In this document: positions 15,199-21,803 of the stretch, in pieces
How the letters are laid out: each line of letters opens with the position of its first letter
Position numbering within the stretch: the stretch's first letter is position 1
NCBI GenBank assembly: GCA_028711445.1
Contig: JAQTSD010000014.1
Coordinates: 1-34,486, forward strand
DNA length: 34,486 bases
DNA from: Candidatus Peribacteraceae bacterium
GTDB taxonomy: Bacteria; Patescibacteriota; Gracilibacteria; Peribacterales; Peribacteraceae
Reading direction: 5' to 3'
Notes under the pieces: model-generated
The model's database searches: none
What the model was told of the DNA's origin: nothing
Seen by the model: the letters and a program-made list of their open reading frames with translations, nothing else
Program-made: the position numbers and the translations under genes

Positions 15199-16377
15199 TC
15201 ATGGGAGAAGAGTGATTTTCCCCACAACTTTCCATCCTTCATACGGCGTCCAGCCACACTTGGAGTGAAGGTCCTTCCCGCGAATGATCCACTCATCACT
15301 GAGATCCACGGAAACCCTCTCCTCCGAGGAGGCGCCAAGAGAAAAGATGTGATTAGGATTCGTGAAACACAATCGCACGATGTCCTCTATCCGAAGCTTG
15401 AAATCCGAATCCCGAAGTTTCGCTCCCGGCCACTTGCCTGCCGCCACCGTGAGGAGAAGCGGCAGCATCGTCTCCACTCCCGGCACGCCGCTTGGAGCCT
15501 TCAGGGGATCGGCTGTCTGCTTCTCGGCAAGCGTATGAGGTGCATGATCGCTCGCAATGCAATCGATCGTGCCGTCGACAATGGCCGCCCAAAGGGCGGA
15601 CTGATGTTCTGTTGAACGAATGGAGCGCAATGGAGGATTCATCTTGGCCAGTGCTCCGAGCTTCATGTAATCCTCGATAGTAAGGAAGAGATGATGCGGA
15701 GTGACATCGCAGGTAATATTTACGTTGTTTGCTTTCGCAGTGCGGATGAGTGTCAAGGCATCTCTCGAGGAGATGTGCGTGGCGTGAGCGCGCGTTCCGT
15801 ACTGCGAAGCGAGCTCGATGGCGCGGGTCACCGCTCTCTCCTCGCTCTCCGGGGGGCGCATGAGTGAATGGGCAGTGATATCTTTTGTCTTCAATTCTTC
15901 TGTAGCACGCCGATTGATCTCTGGATCTTCACAATGTGCAATGAGTGGAATAGAGAGTTCGGCGCACAGCTTAAATGCATCCGCAATAATGGATTCCTCG
16001 ATCCCTTGATCACCCGTCGAATGATCCATGTAAATCTTCAATCCTGCACACTTCTCTTTGAGATTCTTCATCTTCTCATTTGTCCACAGCTGTCTTAGCT
16101 CACCTAAATGCTCCTGCTTCGTCGCCCCGAAGAAGAAGTGAATGTCACAATTTTTCACTTGTTCTGCGCGCCGCACCTTGTCCTCCAGTGCCTTCACCGT
16201 CACTGTCGGTGGAGAGGTATTGGGCATATCGCAAACTGTGAACACACCACCCGCACGGGCACTGCGCGCGCCCGTCGCCATTGTCTCTTTCTGTTCTCCT
16301 CCCGGCTCACGGAAGTGCACGTGGCAGTCGATGAGACCAGGAAGCCGGAGACGTGTGCCCTTCGAAGGGGTCATCAT
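15199..16377 (-). CDS. pyrC: Dihydroorotase PyrC, lacking the usual N-terminal beta segment
   Basis: Dihydroorotase closes carbamoyl-aspartate to dihydroorotate in pyrimidine synthesis. From the double ATG at 16377 the protein is 392 aa. Zinc ligands and catalytic motifs of type I enzymes are present: LIDCHVHFREPG (HxH), AGLKIYMD (candidate carboxylated Lys), PLIAHCED, HATHISS and ASDHAPHT. MPNTSPP is the substrate-loop motif. The C-terminus DEWIIRGKDLHSKCGWTPYEGWKVVGKI matches the family. However, the metal motif begins only about 18 residues from the start, whereas most type I enzymes have some 45-60 residues before it. The track extension to 16536 does not supply this: it runs backward through the pyrB stop region and reads non-family sequence. 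It starts 16 nt after pyrB and is clearly in an operon with it. Confidence 0.92.
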   Translation of the reverse strand: MMTPSKGTRLRLPGLIDCHVHFREPGGEQKETMATGARSARAGGVFTVCDMPNTSPPTVTVKALEDKVRRAEQVKNCDIHFFFGATKQEHLGELRQLWTNEKMKNLKEKCAGLKIYMDHSTGDQGIEESIIADAFKLCAELSIPLIAHCEDPEINRRATEELKTKDITAHSLMRPPESEERAVTRAIELASQYGTRAHATHISSRDALTLIRTAKANNVNITCDVTPHHLFLTIEDYMKLGALAKMNPPLRSIRSTEHQSALWAAIVDGTIDCIASDHAPHTLAEKQTADPLKAPSGVPGVETMLPLLLTVAAGKWPGAKLRDSDFKLRIEDIVRLCFTNPNHIFSLGASSEERVSVDLSDEWIIRGKDLHSKCGWTPYEGWKVVGKITLLP

Positions 16378-16393
16378 GGCAAGCGTAGCATTC

Positions 16394-17311
16394 TCACGCC
16401 TTCTTGAGGAGCATCGCAAGAAGAGCCATGCGCAATACCACACCATTGTGCACCTGTCGGAAGTAGGCGGCGGTTGGTAGTGGATCGACATCGAGAGCGA
16501 TTTCTCCGACACGAGGCAACGGATGGAGTACGGCAATGGAACGGTCTTTAAGCTGTTCAGCTGTGAGAACGTACTTCAATTTCAAACGTTCGTATTGCGC
16601 CGCATCTCCGAAGCGCTCTTTTTGCACGCGTGTCATGTAGACGACATCCGCATCGAGACCGTCTTCAAGATTCTCCGTCTCCGTATACGTGATTTTCTTA
16701 TCCTTATAGAAGCTCGTGACCTTCTCCGGCATGGTAAGCTCCGCTGGCGAGACTAAAGTAAAGCGGATGTTCTTATAGAGTCCGAGGAGGAAACTGAGAG
16801 AGTGAACAGTGCGACCGAACTTGAGATCGCCAACCATAGTGATATGAATGCCATCCAGTTTCCCGCGTTCCTTCTCAATCGTGTAAAGATCGAGGAGCGC
16901 CTGCGTGGGGTGCTGGCCCGGGCCATCGCCCGCATTGATGAACGGGATAGTGCTCACGGCTGCAGCACGATCGGCAGACCCCTGCTCGGGATGACGCATC
17001 GCAATGATATCCGCATATTGGTTCACCACCCGGATCGTGTCCTCGACGGACTCCCCCTTATACAGCGAGCTGAATTGTAGCCCATCCGCCGTAATCACCT
17101 GTCCCCCGAGCCGCTGCATGGCCGTCTCGAAACTGAGTCGCGTGCGCGTGCTCGGCTCATAGAAAAGGCTTGCGAGGATCTTCCCGTGCAGGAGATCCGA
17201 TCCCCCTTTCCTGAGCACCCCCTCCATCTCCGCGGCGACACACAAAATAGCGTCCGTATCCCCTCGTGTGAGTTGCTTGGTGGACGTGAGGTGCTGGAAC
17301 GGAAGCGGCAT
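16394..17311 (-). CDS. pyrB: Aspartate carbamoyltransferase catalytic subunit PyrB
   Basis: PyrB joins carbamoyl phosphate and aspartate, the first committed step of pyrimidine synthesis. From the ATG at 17311 it is 305 aa, the normal family size. The carbamoyl-phosphate motif is FYEPSTRTRLSFETAMQRLGG. Other conserved parts are SLYKGESVEDTIRV, ADIIAMRHPEQGS, the catalytic region INAGDGPGQHPTQALLDLYTI, the aspartate-domain strand ITMVGDLKFGRTVHSL, and the C-terminal VLHPLPRVGEIALDVD. The track ORF extends to 17650, but those 113 residues do not resemble the family and lie in a structured, non-coding region. pyrC follows after 16 nt. No pyrI is present, so it may be an unregulated trimer. No clear minus-strand promoter was identified. 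Confidence 0.95.
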   Translation of the reverse strand: MPLPFQHLTSTKQLTRGDTDAILCVAAEMEGVLRKGGSDLLHGKILASLFYEPSTRTRLSFETAMQRLGGQVITADGLQFSSLYKGESVEDTIRVVNQYADIIAMRHPEQGSADRAAAVSTIPFINAGDGPGQHPTQALLDLYTIEKERGKLDGIHITMVGDLKFGRTVHSLSFLLGLYKNIRFTLVSPAELTMPEKVTSFYKDKKITYTETENLEDGLDADVVYMTRVQKERFGDAAQYERLKLKYVLTAEQLKDRSIAVLHPLPRVGEIALDVDPLPTAAYFRQVHNGVVLRMALLAMLLKKA

Positions 17312-17356
17312 TCTGCTGGCAAAGGGTAAAGAAGATCCGGAATGTTGTCCAACTGA

Positions 17357-17385
17357 TTGACAAATATCTGAAGCGAGTCTTAAGT
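17357..17385 (+). promoter_or_regulatory. Possible promoter for structured RNA 1
   Basis: A consensus -35 TTGACA (17357-17362) with a 17-nt spacer to TTAAGT (17380-17385), a weak -10. It points away from pyrB into the 300-nt structured region. Confidence 0.4.
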
Positions 17386-17390
17386 ATGCG

Positions 17391-17691
17391 CAATCCTTCG
17401 GGTACCCCCTTGTATCCCAACGGGTGCCTTCCGGACAGCCTTCCTGGTCTTGACCCAGGGTTTCACCCTCTTTACAGGATCGTACCAACCGTAAGCGAGG
17501 TGACGTCGCAAAGCCATTGGGCTTCCCGACATCTAATCCACACAGTTGAAACGACCCACCTAGGATGGGTATTCCTACCCCTGGCTCCCAACTGGGATGG
17601 CGCGCCTCCGTCGCTCTGCATTTTGCGGAACTGTCCTCAAACAGATCCAAAGAAAGCCCTCATTCGGGCAAGCAGCGACGGGGGCTCTTTT
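17391..17691 (+). ncRNA. Candidate structured RNA 1 (about 300 nt), identity unknown
   Basis: No credible protein is encoded here on either strand. Many small stems are visible: CCTGG/CCAGG (17443-17459), AAGCC-ATTG-GGCTT (17511-17524), ACCCA/TGGGT (17554-17570). A long 12-bp stem, GCCTCCGTCGCT (17604-17615) with AGCGACGGGGGC (17674-17685), encloses CTGT/ACAG and GCCC/GGGC hairpins and is followed by TCTTTT, so it can end the transcript. One pair of the 12-bp stem is G-U on the plus strand and would be an A-C mismatch on the minus strand, which together with the promoter box favours plus. I searched by eye for RNase P (GAGGAAAGTCC), SRP (GGAAGCAGCC) and tmRNA tRNA-like ends and found none. 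A minus-strand pyrB leader is the main alternative. Confidence 0.42.
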
Positions 17692-17722
17692 AACATCTCC
17701 ACGCAAATCAACGAATATTTAT

Positions 17723-17751
17723 TCGACACGTGTTGATGCGTAGTTTACAGT
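17723..17751 (+). promoter_or_regulatory. Promoter for structured RNA 2
   Basis: TCGACA (17723-17728), a 17-nt spacer and TACAGT (17746-17751), the same -10 as in the RNase J promoter. An inverted repeat CGAATA-TT-TATTCG (17712-17725) overlaps the -35 box and could be an operator. Confidence 0.55.
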
Positions 17752-17757
17752 CGTCGC

Positions 17758-17949
17758 ATCTCCTTAACCGTGGGTCGGCCGATTCTCACTACCATGACGT
17801 GTGGCATCTTCCGAGTCGAAGAACCCCGTCTCCCTTGAATCAATCGACCCGACGTAAGGAGCGCCCTCCTCCATTGTCCTGAGGGGCAATCAGCCTTGGT
17901 ATACGCCCTCCCCGATTACGGGACTGCCCTCAGAGGAGGAGGGCTTTTT
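17758..17949 (+). ncRNA. Candidate structured RNA 2 (about 190 nt), sRNA or flippase leader
   Basis: Two domains fill the transcript predicted between the promoter and the T5 run. Domain 1 is closed by CTCCTTA (17760-17766) with TAAGGAG (17855-17861), then GGGTCG with CGACCC, then CGATTC with GAGTCG. Domain 2 is closed by a perfect 10-bp stem, GCCCTCCTCC (17863-17872) with GGAGGAGGGC (17935-17944), with CTGAGGGGCA/TGCCCTCAG nested inside. GAGGGC can instead pair with either of two nearer GCCCTC copies (17905, 17926). It could be a free-standing RNA or a leader whose terminator controls the flippase gene 64 nt downstream. No known riboswitch or 6S RNA pattern was recognised. Confidence 0.5.
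17926..17949 (+). terminator. Intrinsic terminator at the end of structured RNA 2
   Basis: GCCCTC (17926-17931), a 7-nt loop and GAGGGC (17939-17944) are followed by TTTTT. The 3' arm can alternatively join a 10-bp stem with 17863-17872, and both forms end directly at the T-run. Confidence 0.8.
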
Positions 17950-18012
17950 CATGGGGCGCGGGATGGCCACTTGGCATCTCTCCTGAATCTATTTTCCTCT
18001 ACAATCCCCCCG

Positions 18013-19494
18013 ATGTTCCTCCAGCGGAAAATCGCGCTCTCCACTCTCTGGCAACTGGCCAGCCAGGTGACCATGGCAGCCTTGAGCATCCTCACGGTGA
18101 AGTTTGTGGCTGTAGGCTTAAGCAAGGAACTTGCCGGCAATTACAACTCCGCCTACGGGTTCCTCCAACTCTTCGGCATCCTCGCGGACTTCGGCCTCTA
18201 TGCTGTAGCTGTACGAGAGGTGAGCCGGGCCGGAGACCGAAAGGCGGAAGTGCTTGGCGCACTGCTCATTCTGCGTACGATCATTCTCTTTCTTTCGCTT
18301 GGTTCGGCCATTGTCATTGTCTGGCTCATGCCAATGTGGCACGGAACACCACTGCCTATCGGTGTGACAATTGCCGCATTTGTCCCATTCTTCACACTAC
18401 TCGCAGGTATTATCCGCACAGTTTTCCAAGTAGAGTACCGAATGCACTGCGTGTTCATTGCGGAGGTGGCACAACGCATTCTGACTGCGAGTGCGATCGG
18501 ACTCTTTATCTTTTTTGGTGTGCGCAGCAGCGATAATCCTCATGTTTATGAGGCGTTCCTCGGTATCGGAGGAGCGGGAGCGCTACTGTTGTTTATTCTT
18601 TCCCTTCTGTTTGCACGACGCTCCATGCCGCTCTGTCTTCGTTGGAATAACGCTCTCCTCAAAAAACTCATCGTTGCTGCCGCCCCCTTTGGCCTCGCCT
18701 ATCTCTGCATGGCTCTTTACCGACAATTCGACGTGACGCTGATCGCCCTTCTGCGCCCGGACTTCGAGCTGCAAAACGCTTATTATGGCTTTGTGCAGCG
18801 TATGGCAGATATGGGCTATCTCATTCCTACGTTCCTACTCAACTCTATCTTGCCGCTCTTAAGCGAACGCCACGAGCATGGTGAAGCAACGGAATCGCTG
18901 CTCGGAAAAACCCTTTTTGCCATCCTTATCTGCAGTTCCATCTCGTTGCTCTTCAGTATCTTTTGGGCCCGCCCGCTCATCGCACTTCTCACCACAAACG
19001 CCTATCTTTCCACCGCCACCCAGAGTGGATCCGACTCAGTCCTGCGTCTCATTGGATTCTCCATGTTCTTTAATGGATTCATCCTCTATGGATTCTATGT
19101 TCTCCTCACGCGCCATCAGTGGAAGCGCCTGGTAACCATCCTCCTCTTTGGAGGATGCCTATCACTCACCAGTAACATCATCCTCATTCCACAAGAAGGC
19201 TTCATGGGCGCTGCAACGACATCCGTAATCGTTCACACCGCCCTTGGCTTCCTCCTCCTCGCAGAGGGGCTGCGCGCAATGCCTGCCTCCTTCGACTGGA
19301 ATGACACAATACGATGGATCGGCTTCGCGATGCCGCTTGCGATCTTCCTCTTTTTCAGCGCCCCTCTGCTCACCAGTGAGCTGAAGACGATTGTCGGCTT
19401 GGGTGCCGCCACGCTCCTTATGGGTATTTTGGCTTGGGTTCTTGGTCTTGATCGCGGCATCCTACGAGGGATACAGAAGGAGAACTTGGTTTAG
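18013..19494 (+). CDS. Lipid-linked oligosaccharide/polysaccharide flippase (Wzx/MATE-like, MOP superfamily)
   Basis: A 493-aa polytopic membrane protein with about 12-14 hydrophobic segments. The N-terminus (KIALSTLWQLASQVTMAALSILTVKFVAVGLSKELAGNYNSAYGFLQLFGILADFGLYAVAVREVSR) is characteristic of Wzx-type flippases, with the conserved G-Y...L...LADFGL-like pattern in the first helices. Central AAPFGLAYLCMALYRQFDVTLIALL and the C-terminal half match the second six-helix bundle. Such proteins move undecaprenyl-linked sugars across the membrane. The track start at 17896 lies inside structured RNA 2; the ATG at 18013 gives the normal N-terminus. TACAAT at 18000-18005 only 8 nt before the ATG hints at a leaderless transcript, though no matching -35 is seen; read-through of the upstream terminator is the other option. 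The exact substrate is unknown. Confidence 0.87.
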   Translation: MFLQRKIALSTLWQLASQVTMAALSILTVKFVAVGLSKELAGNYNSAYGFLQLFGILADFGLYAVAVREVSRAGDRKAEVLGALLILRTIILFLSLGSAIVIVWLMPMWHGTPLPIGVTIAAFVPFFTLLAGIIRTVFQVEYRMHCVFIAEVAQRILTASAIGLFIFFGVRSSDNPHVYEAFLGIGGAGALLLFILSLLFARRSMPLCLRWNNALLKKLIVAAAPFGLAYLCMALYRQFDVTLIALLRPDFELQNAYYGFVQRMADMGYLIPTFLLNSILPLLSERHEHGEATESLLGKTLFAILICSSISLLFSIFWARPLIALLTTNAYLSTATQSGSDSVLRLIGFSMFFNGFILYGFYVLLTRHQWKRLVTILLFGGCLSLTSNIILIPQEGFMGAATTSVIVHTALGFLLLAEGLRAMPASFDWNDTIRWIGFAMPLAIFLFFSAPLLTSELKTIVGLGAATLLMGILAWVLGLDRGILRGIQKENLV

Positions 19495-19514
19495 GAGCCT
19501 ATCTGTGCTATAAT
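19486..19514 (+). promoter_or_regulatory. Promoter for the secreted FN3-type protein
   Basis: TTGGTT (19486-19491), a 17-nt spacer and a perfect TATAAT (19509-19514). The -35 overlaps the last codons of the flippase gene. The expected start is about 20 nt before the ATG at 19541. Confidence 0.75.
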
Positions 19515-19540
19515 TTCTCGAAACATACACCCATACTCCT

Positions 19541-20845
19541 ATGCGCCAGAGTACTGCCGCTTCCCTTGCATCATTAACCATTGCTCTCCTCTTGCCGGTG
19601 ATCACGTTGGCTGTTGCCCCATCGCCGGTAACAGGATTAACAGCTGAATCGCGTGATGGAAAAGTCATCGTGAGTTGGCAGGCGCAACCAAACGAGAACG
19701 TGGCGCTCTACAGAGTGTATTTTAGCTCTCAATCCATTCTGGAAAACCGCGGACTCTACGACGATTTCGAAACGACTGCTGGGCCGGTGACATCTTATGT
19801 CATTGAGAATCCTCCTAATGTGCCTACGCTTTACATTAGCGTGCTTGGTGTGAGCTCTTCAGGCGAGGATGCGAATACTTTTGTGGAGGAAGTGAGCGTA
19901 TCCATCGCTCCGAAAACCGCTCCGGAACCGACACCCGCCGTCCAACCACCCATACCAACTCCCACTCCCAATGCCCCCACCCCCCCCTCCGAGCCAACTC
20001 CACCCGTAGAACAGCCTCTTGCTCCACAAAGGAATGCCACTGTTTCAATTGTGTCGCTGCAAGTCGTTTCTGCAACTGGGGTACTGCTCCAGTTCTCCGA
20101 CCCAATTACAGTGGAACCGACAAGGGCCCCGGAGGCATTCTTCATTGTAGATGCTTCCGGTGCGCAATTACCCATTGTTCGTATCGCCATTGAAGGATCG
20201 ACGATCCTCGTCGTGACAGATACACAGGAACGCGGACAAAAGTATGAGATGCGTGTCACAGAACCAGCCTTCAATATCGAGGGCATTCCGCTTGATCCTG
20301 TGCGCCGTGCTGTCGTCTTCGATGGATCACCATCCGGACGAGATCCGATTCCCGCTGTTCTCCAGGATCCAAATGCGGGCATGCCGCTTGTTGGTATTGG
20401 GAACTTTGTCATGCATACAGTGCAACAAGGGAACGGCCTTTACACCATCACAGCAACATGGGATATCGTCGGAAATCCTCAGGAACTTGGTTATTACATA
20501 GTGGAACAGACACGAGATGAAGGAATCACCTTCGGCGGAACACAGACGCTGCCAGCCGGCATCCCAGGCATGCAATTGAGTGATGTTACCCCCGGATCAT
20601 TCGGTATCGTCGTGACGCCGGTGAAAACAGATGGGACAAAATTGCCAAGTGCCTCACAAATGGTACTGTTGGAAGGGAAGGCTTCTGCAACATCACAATC
20701 GCCTGTTGCCGGTGTTTCTGCGCCAAGATCTCCGGCAACCGACCGCCTTTCCACAACCGGATTTGGTGTCGCCGCTCTCGCGTTTGCTGCCGCTGGAGCC
20801 ACTGCCGGATGGCGCAGGACGAAGAAAAATCAGCATGAAGGATAA
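19541..20845 (+). CDS. Secreted FN3-domain surface protein with sortase-like C-terminal anchor
   Basis: A 434-aa exported protein. Residues 1-25 form a signal peptide (ASLASLTIALLLPVITLAVA). Residues 28-125 look like a fibronectin type III domain (PVTGLTAESRDGKVIVSWQAQPNENVALYRVYF). A Pro/Thr-rich linker (PEPTPAVQPPIPTPTPNAPTPP, about 128-165) leads to an Ig-like region (about 166-265) and a further beta-rich domain (about 285-375). The C-terminus has LSTTG, then a hydrophobic stretch (FGVAALAFAAAGATAGW) and a basic tail (RRTKKNQHEG): the layout of an LPXTG sorting signal with Ser in place of Pro. It may equally be a plain C-terminal membrane anchor. Adhesion or cell-surface structure is the likely role, inferred from architecture only. 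It has its own strong promoter. Confidence 0.82.
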   Translation: MRQSTAASLASLTIALLLPVITLAVAPSPVTGLTAESRDGKVIVSWQAQPNENVALYRVYFSSQSILENRGLYDDFETTAGPVTSYVIENPPNVPTLYISVLGVSSSGEDANTFVEEVSVSIAPKTAPEPTPAVQPPIPTPTPNAPTPPSEPTPPVEQPLAPQRNATVSIVSLQVVSATGVLLQFSDPITVEPTRAPEAFFIVDASGAQLPIVRIAIEGSTILVVTDTQERGQKYEMRVTEPAFNIEGIPLDPVRRAVVFDGSPSGRDPIPAVLQDPNAGMPLVGIGNFVMHTVQQGNGLYTITATWDIVGNPQELGYYIVEQTRDEGITFGGTQTLPAGIPGMQLSDVTPGSFGIVVTPVKTDGTKLPSASQMVLLEGKASATSQSPVAGVSAPRSPATDRLSTTGFGVAALAFAAAGATAGWRRTKKNQHEG

Positions 20846-20883
20846 GTGATGAAGAGCGATGCTTCTGATATAGTTATGCACTT

Positions 20884-21744
20884 ATGCATCGATCCCTTTC
20901 GCGATGGACGGTCGCCCTCTTCATTGTCGTTGCCGCAGCGACACTCATCTGGCATGAGCTCTCCCTCGCGGCGAACGGCAAACTCACCGTGCGCTTCCTC
21001 CCTGTGGGGGAAGGGGCAGCCACTCTCGTCACGACTCCCTCCGGAAAACGCATTCTTGTTGATGGCGGCCCCGATCTGACGGTTCTTGAAGAACTTGGGC
21101 GGTTTCTTCCGATCGCCGCTCGTTCCATCGATCTCCTCATCTTGAGCCATCCGCATGCCGATCATGTCGCCGCACTTCCGGAAGTAATGAAACGCTACCG
21201 TGTGAAATCTGTGCTCTTAAACGGCATAGAGCATACGCTCCCGCGCTATCAGGCTTTCCTTTCCTTTATCGAACAACAACGGATTCCCATCGTCATCGCC
21301 GATCCTGCGGAAGATTTTTCTGTGGGAGATGACGTCATGATCGATATCCTTTGGCCACCCGATGTGCATTCATCTGTGTTCCCAAACGATCTCAATGAAG
21401 CATCTCTCGCCTTACGAATTCTCTATGGAAAAACGGCTGTCCTCCTTCCGGGGGATATCGGATTCGCTTCAGAGCGGGTGCTTCTCTCTAGTGAAGAGGA
21501 TCTTTCTGCAACGGTGATGGAACTCCCGCATCACGGCAGCAGACTGTCTTCTTCGACTGATTTTCTCCTTGCCGTCCATCCTGACGCGGTAATTGTGTCA
21601 TCCGATCCGGAAGGCCGGTATCCGCATCCGCATCCGGAAGTTATCTCTCGCTTGAAGGCTCTCAGTATCCCACTCCTTTCTCTCCACGAAACCGGCACTG
21701 CCACCTTCACCAGTGACGGTCTGCACGCCTCTCTTTCTTACTGA
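20884..21744 (+). CDS. ComEC-like stand-alone metallo-beta-lactamase-fold hydrolase
   Basis: A 286-aa protein with an N-terminal hydrophobic segment (about 8-30, VALFIVVAAATLIWHELSLAA), a signal peptide or anchor, followed by an MBL domain like the C-terminal part of ComEC/Rec2. Motifs: VRFLPVGEGAATLV, VDGGPD, the metal site LILSHPHADHVAALPEV (HPHADH about 89-94), LLPGDIG, and LPHHGSRLSSS. The ComEC membrane channel and competence domain are absent. Homologous MBL domains are thought to degrade one DNA strand during uptake, but free-standing versions are common and their substrates are uncertain. TATAGT at 20869-20874 would place the start within a few nt of the ATG at 20884, so the mRNA may be nearly leaderless. 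Likely extracytoplasmic or membrane-tethered. Confidence 0.87.
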   Translation: MHRSLSRWTVALFIVVAAATLIWHELSLAANGKLTVRFLPVGEGAATLVTTPSGKRILVDGGPDLTVLEELGRFLPIAARSIDLLILSHPHADHVAALPEVMKRYRVKSVLLNGIEHTLPRYQAFLSFIEQQRIPIVIADPAEDFSVGDDVMIDILWPPDVHSSVFPNDLNEASLALRILYGKTAVLLPGDIGFASERVLLSSEEDLSATVMELPHHGSRLSSSTDFLLAVHPDAVIVSSDPEGRYPHPHPEVISRLKALSIPLLSLHETGTATFTSDGLHASLSY

Positions 21745-21779
21745 AAAAAGGCTTTTTTCTCTCCCGTAAGCCCCTTTTG
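21744..21779 (+). terminator. Possible weak terminator after the MBL gene
   Basis: AAAAAAGGCTT pairs imperfectly with AAGCC-C-CTTTT across a 13-nt loop, ending in a short T4 run. A simpler AAAAAAGGCTTTTTT hairpin overlaps it. Weak but in the right place. Confidence 0.3.
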
Positions 21780-21803
21780 AGAGTACGCTAAAGGCCGATC
21801 ACG

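Noticed and set aside
16378-16536. N-terminal extension of the pyrC ORF
   Set aside because: It would overlap the end of pyrB and reads MPYSIRCLVSEKSLSM..., unlike the missing dihydroorotase N-terminus.
17312-17650. N-terminal extension of the pyrB ORF (113 residues)
   Set aside because: PyrB begins normally at 17311. The extension is Gly/Arg/Pro-rich nonsense across a strongly structured region and is better explained as non-coding RNA.
17391-17691. RNase P RNA, SRP RNA or tmRNA identity for structured RNA 1
   Set aside because: A minus-strand GAGGACAGTTCCG resembles the RNase P GAGGAAAGTCCG box, but neighbouring conserved regions are absent. A GTCCGGAAGG on the minus strand resembles SRP RNA, but GAAGCAGC does not follow. 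No CCA-ended tRNA-like part is present for tmRNA.
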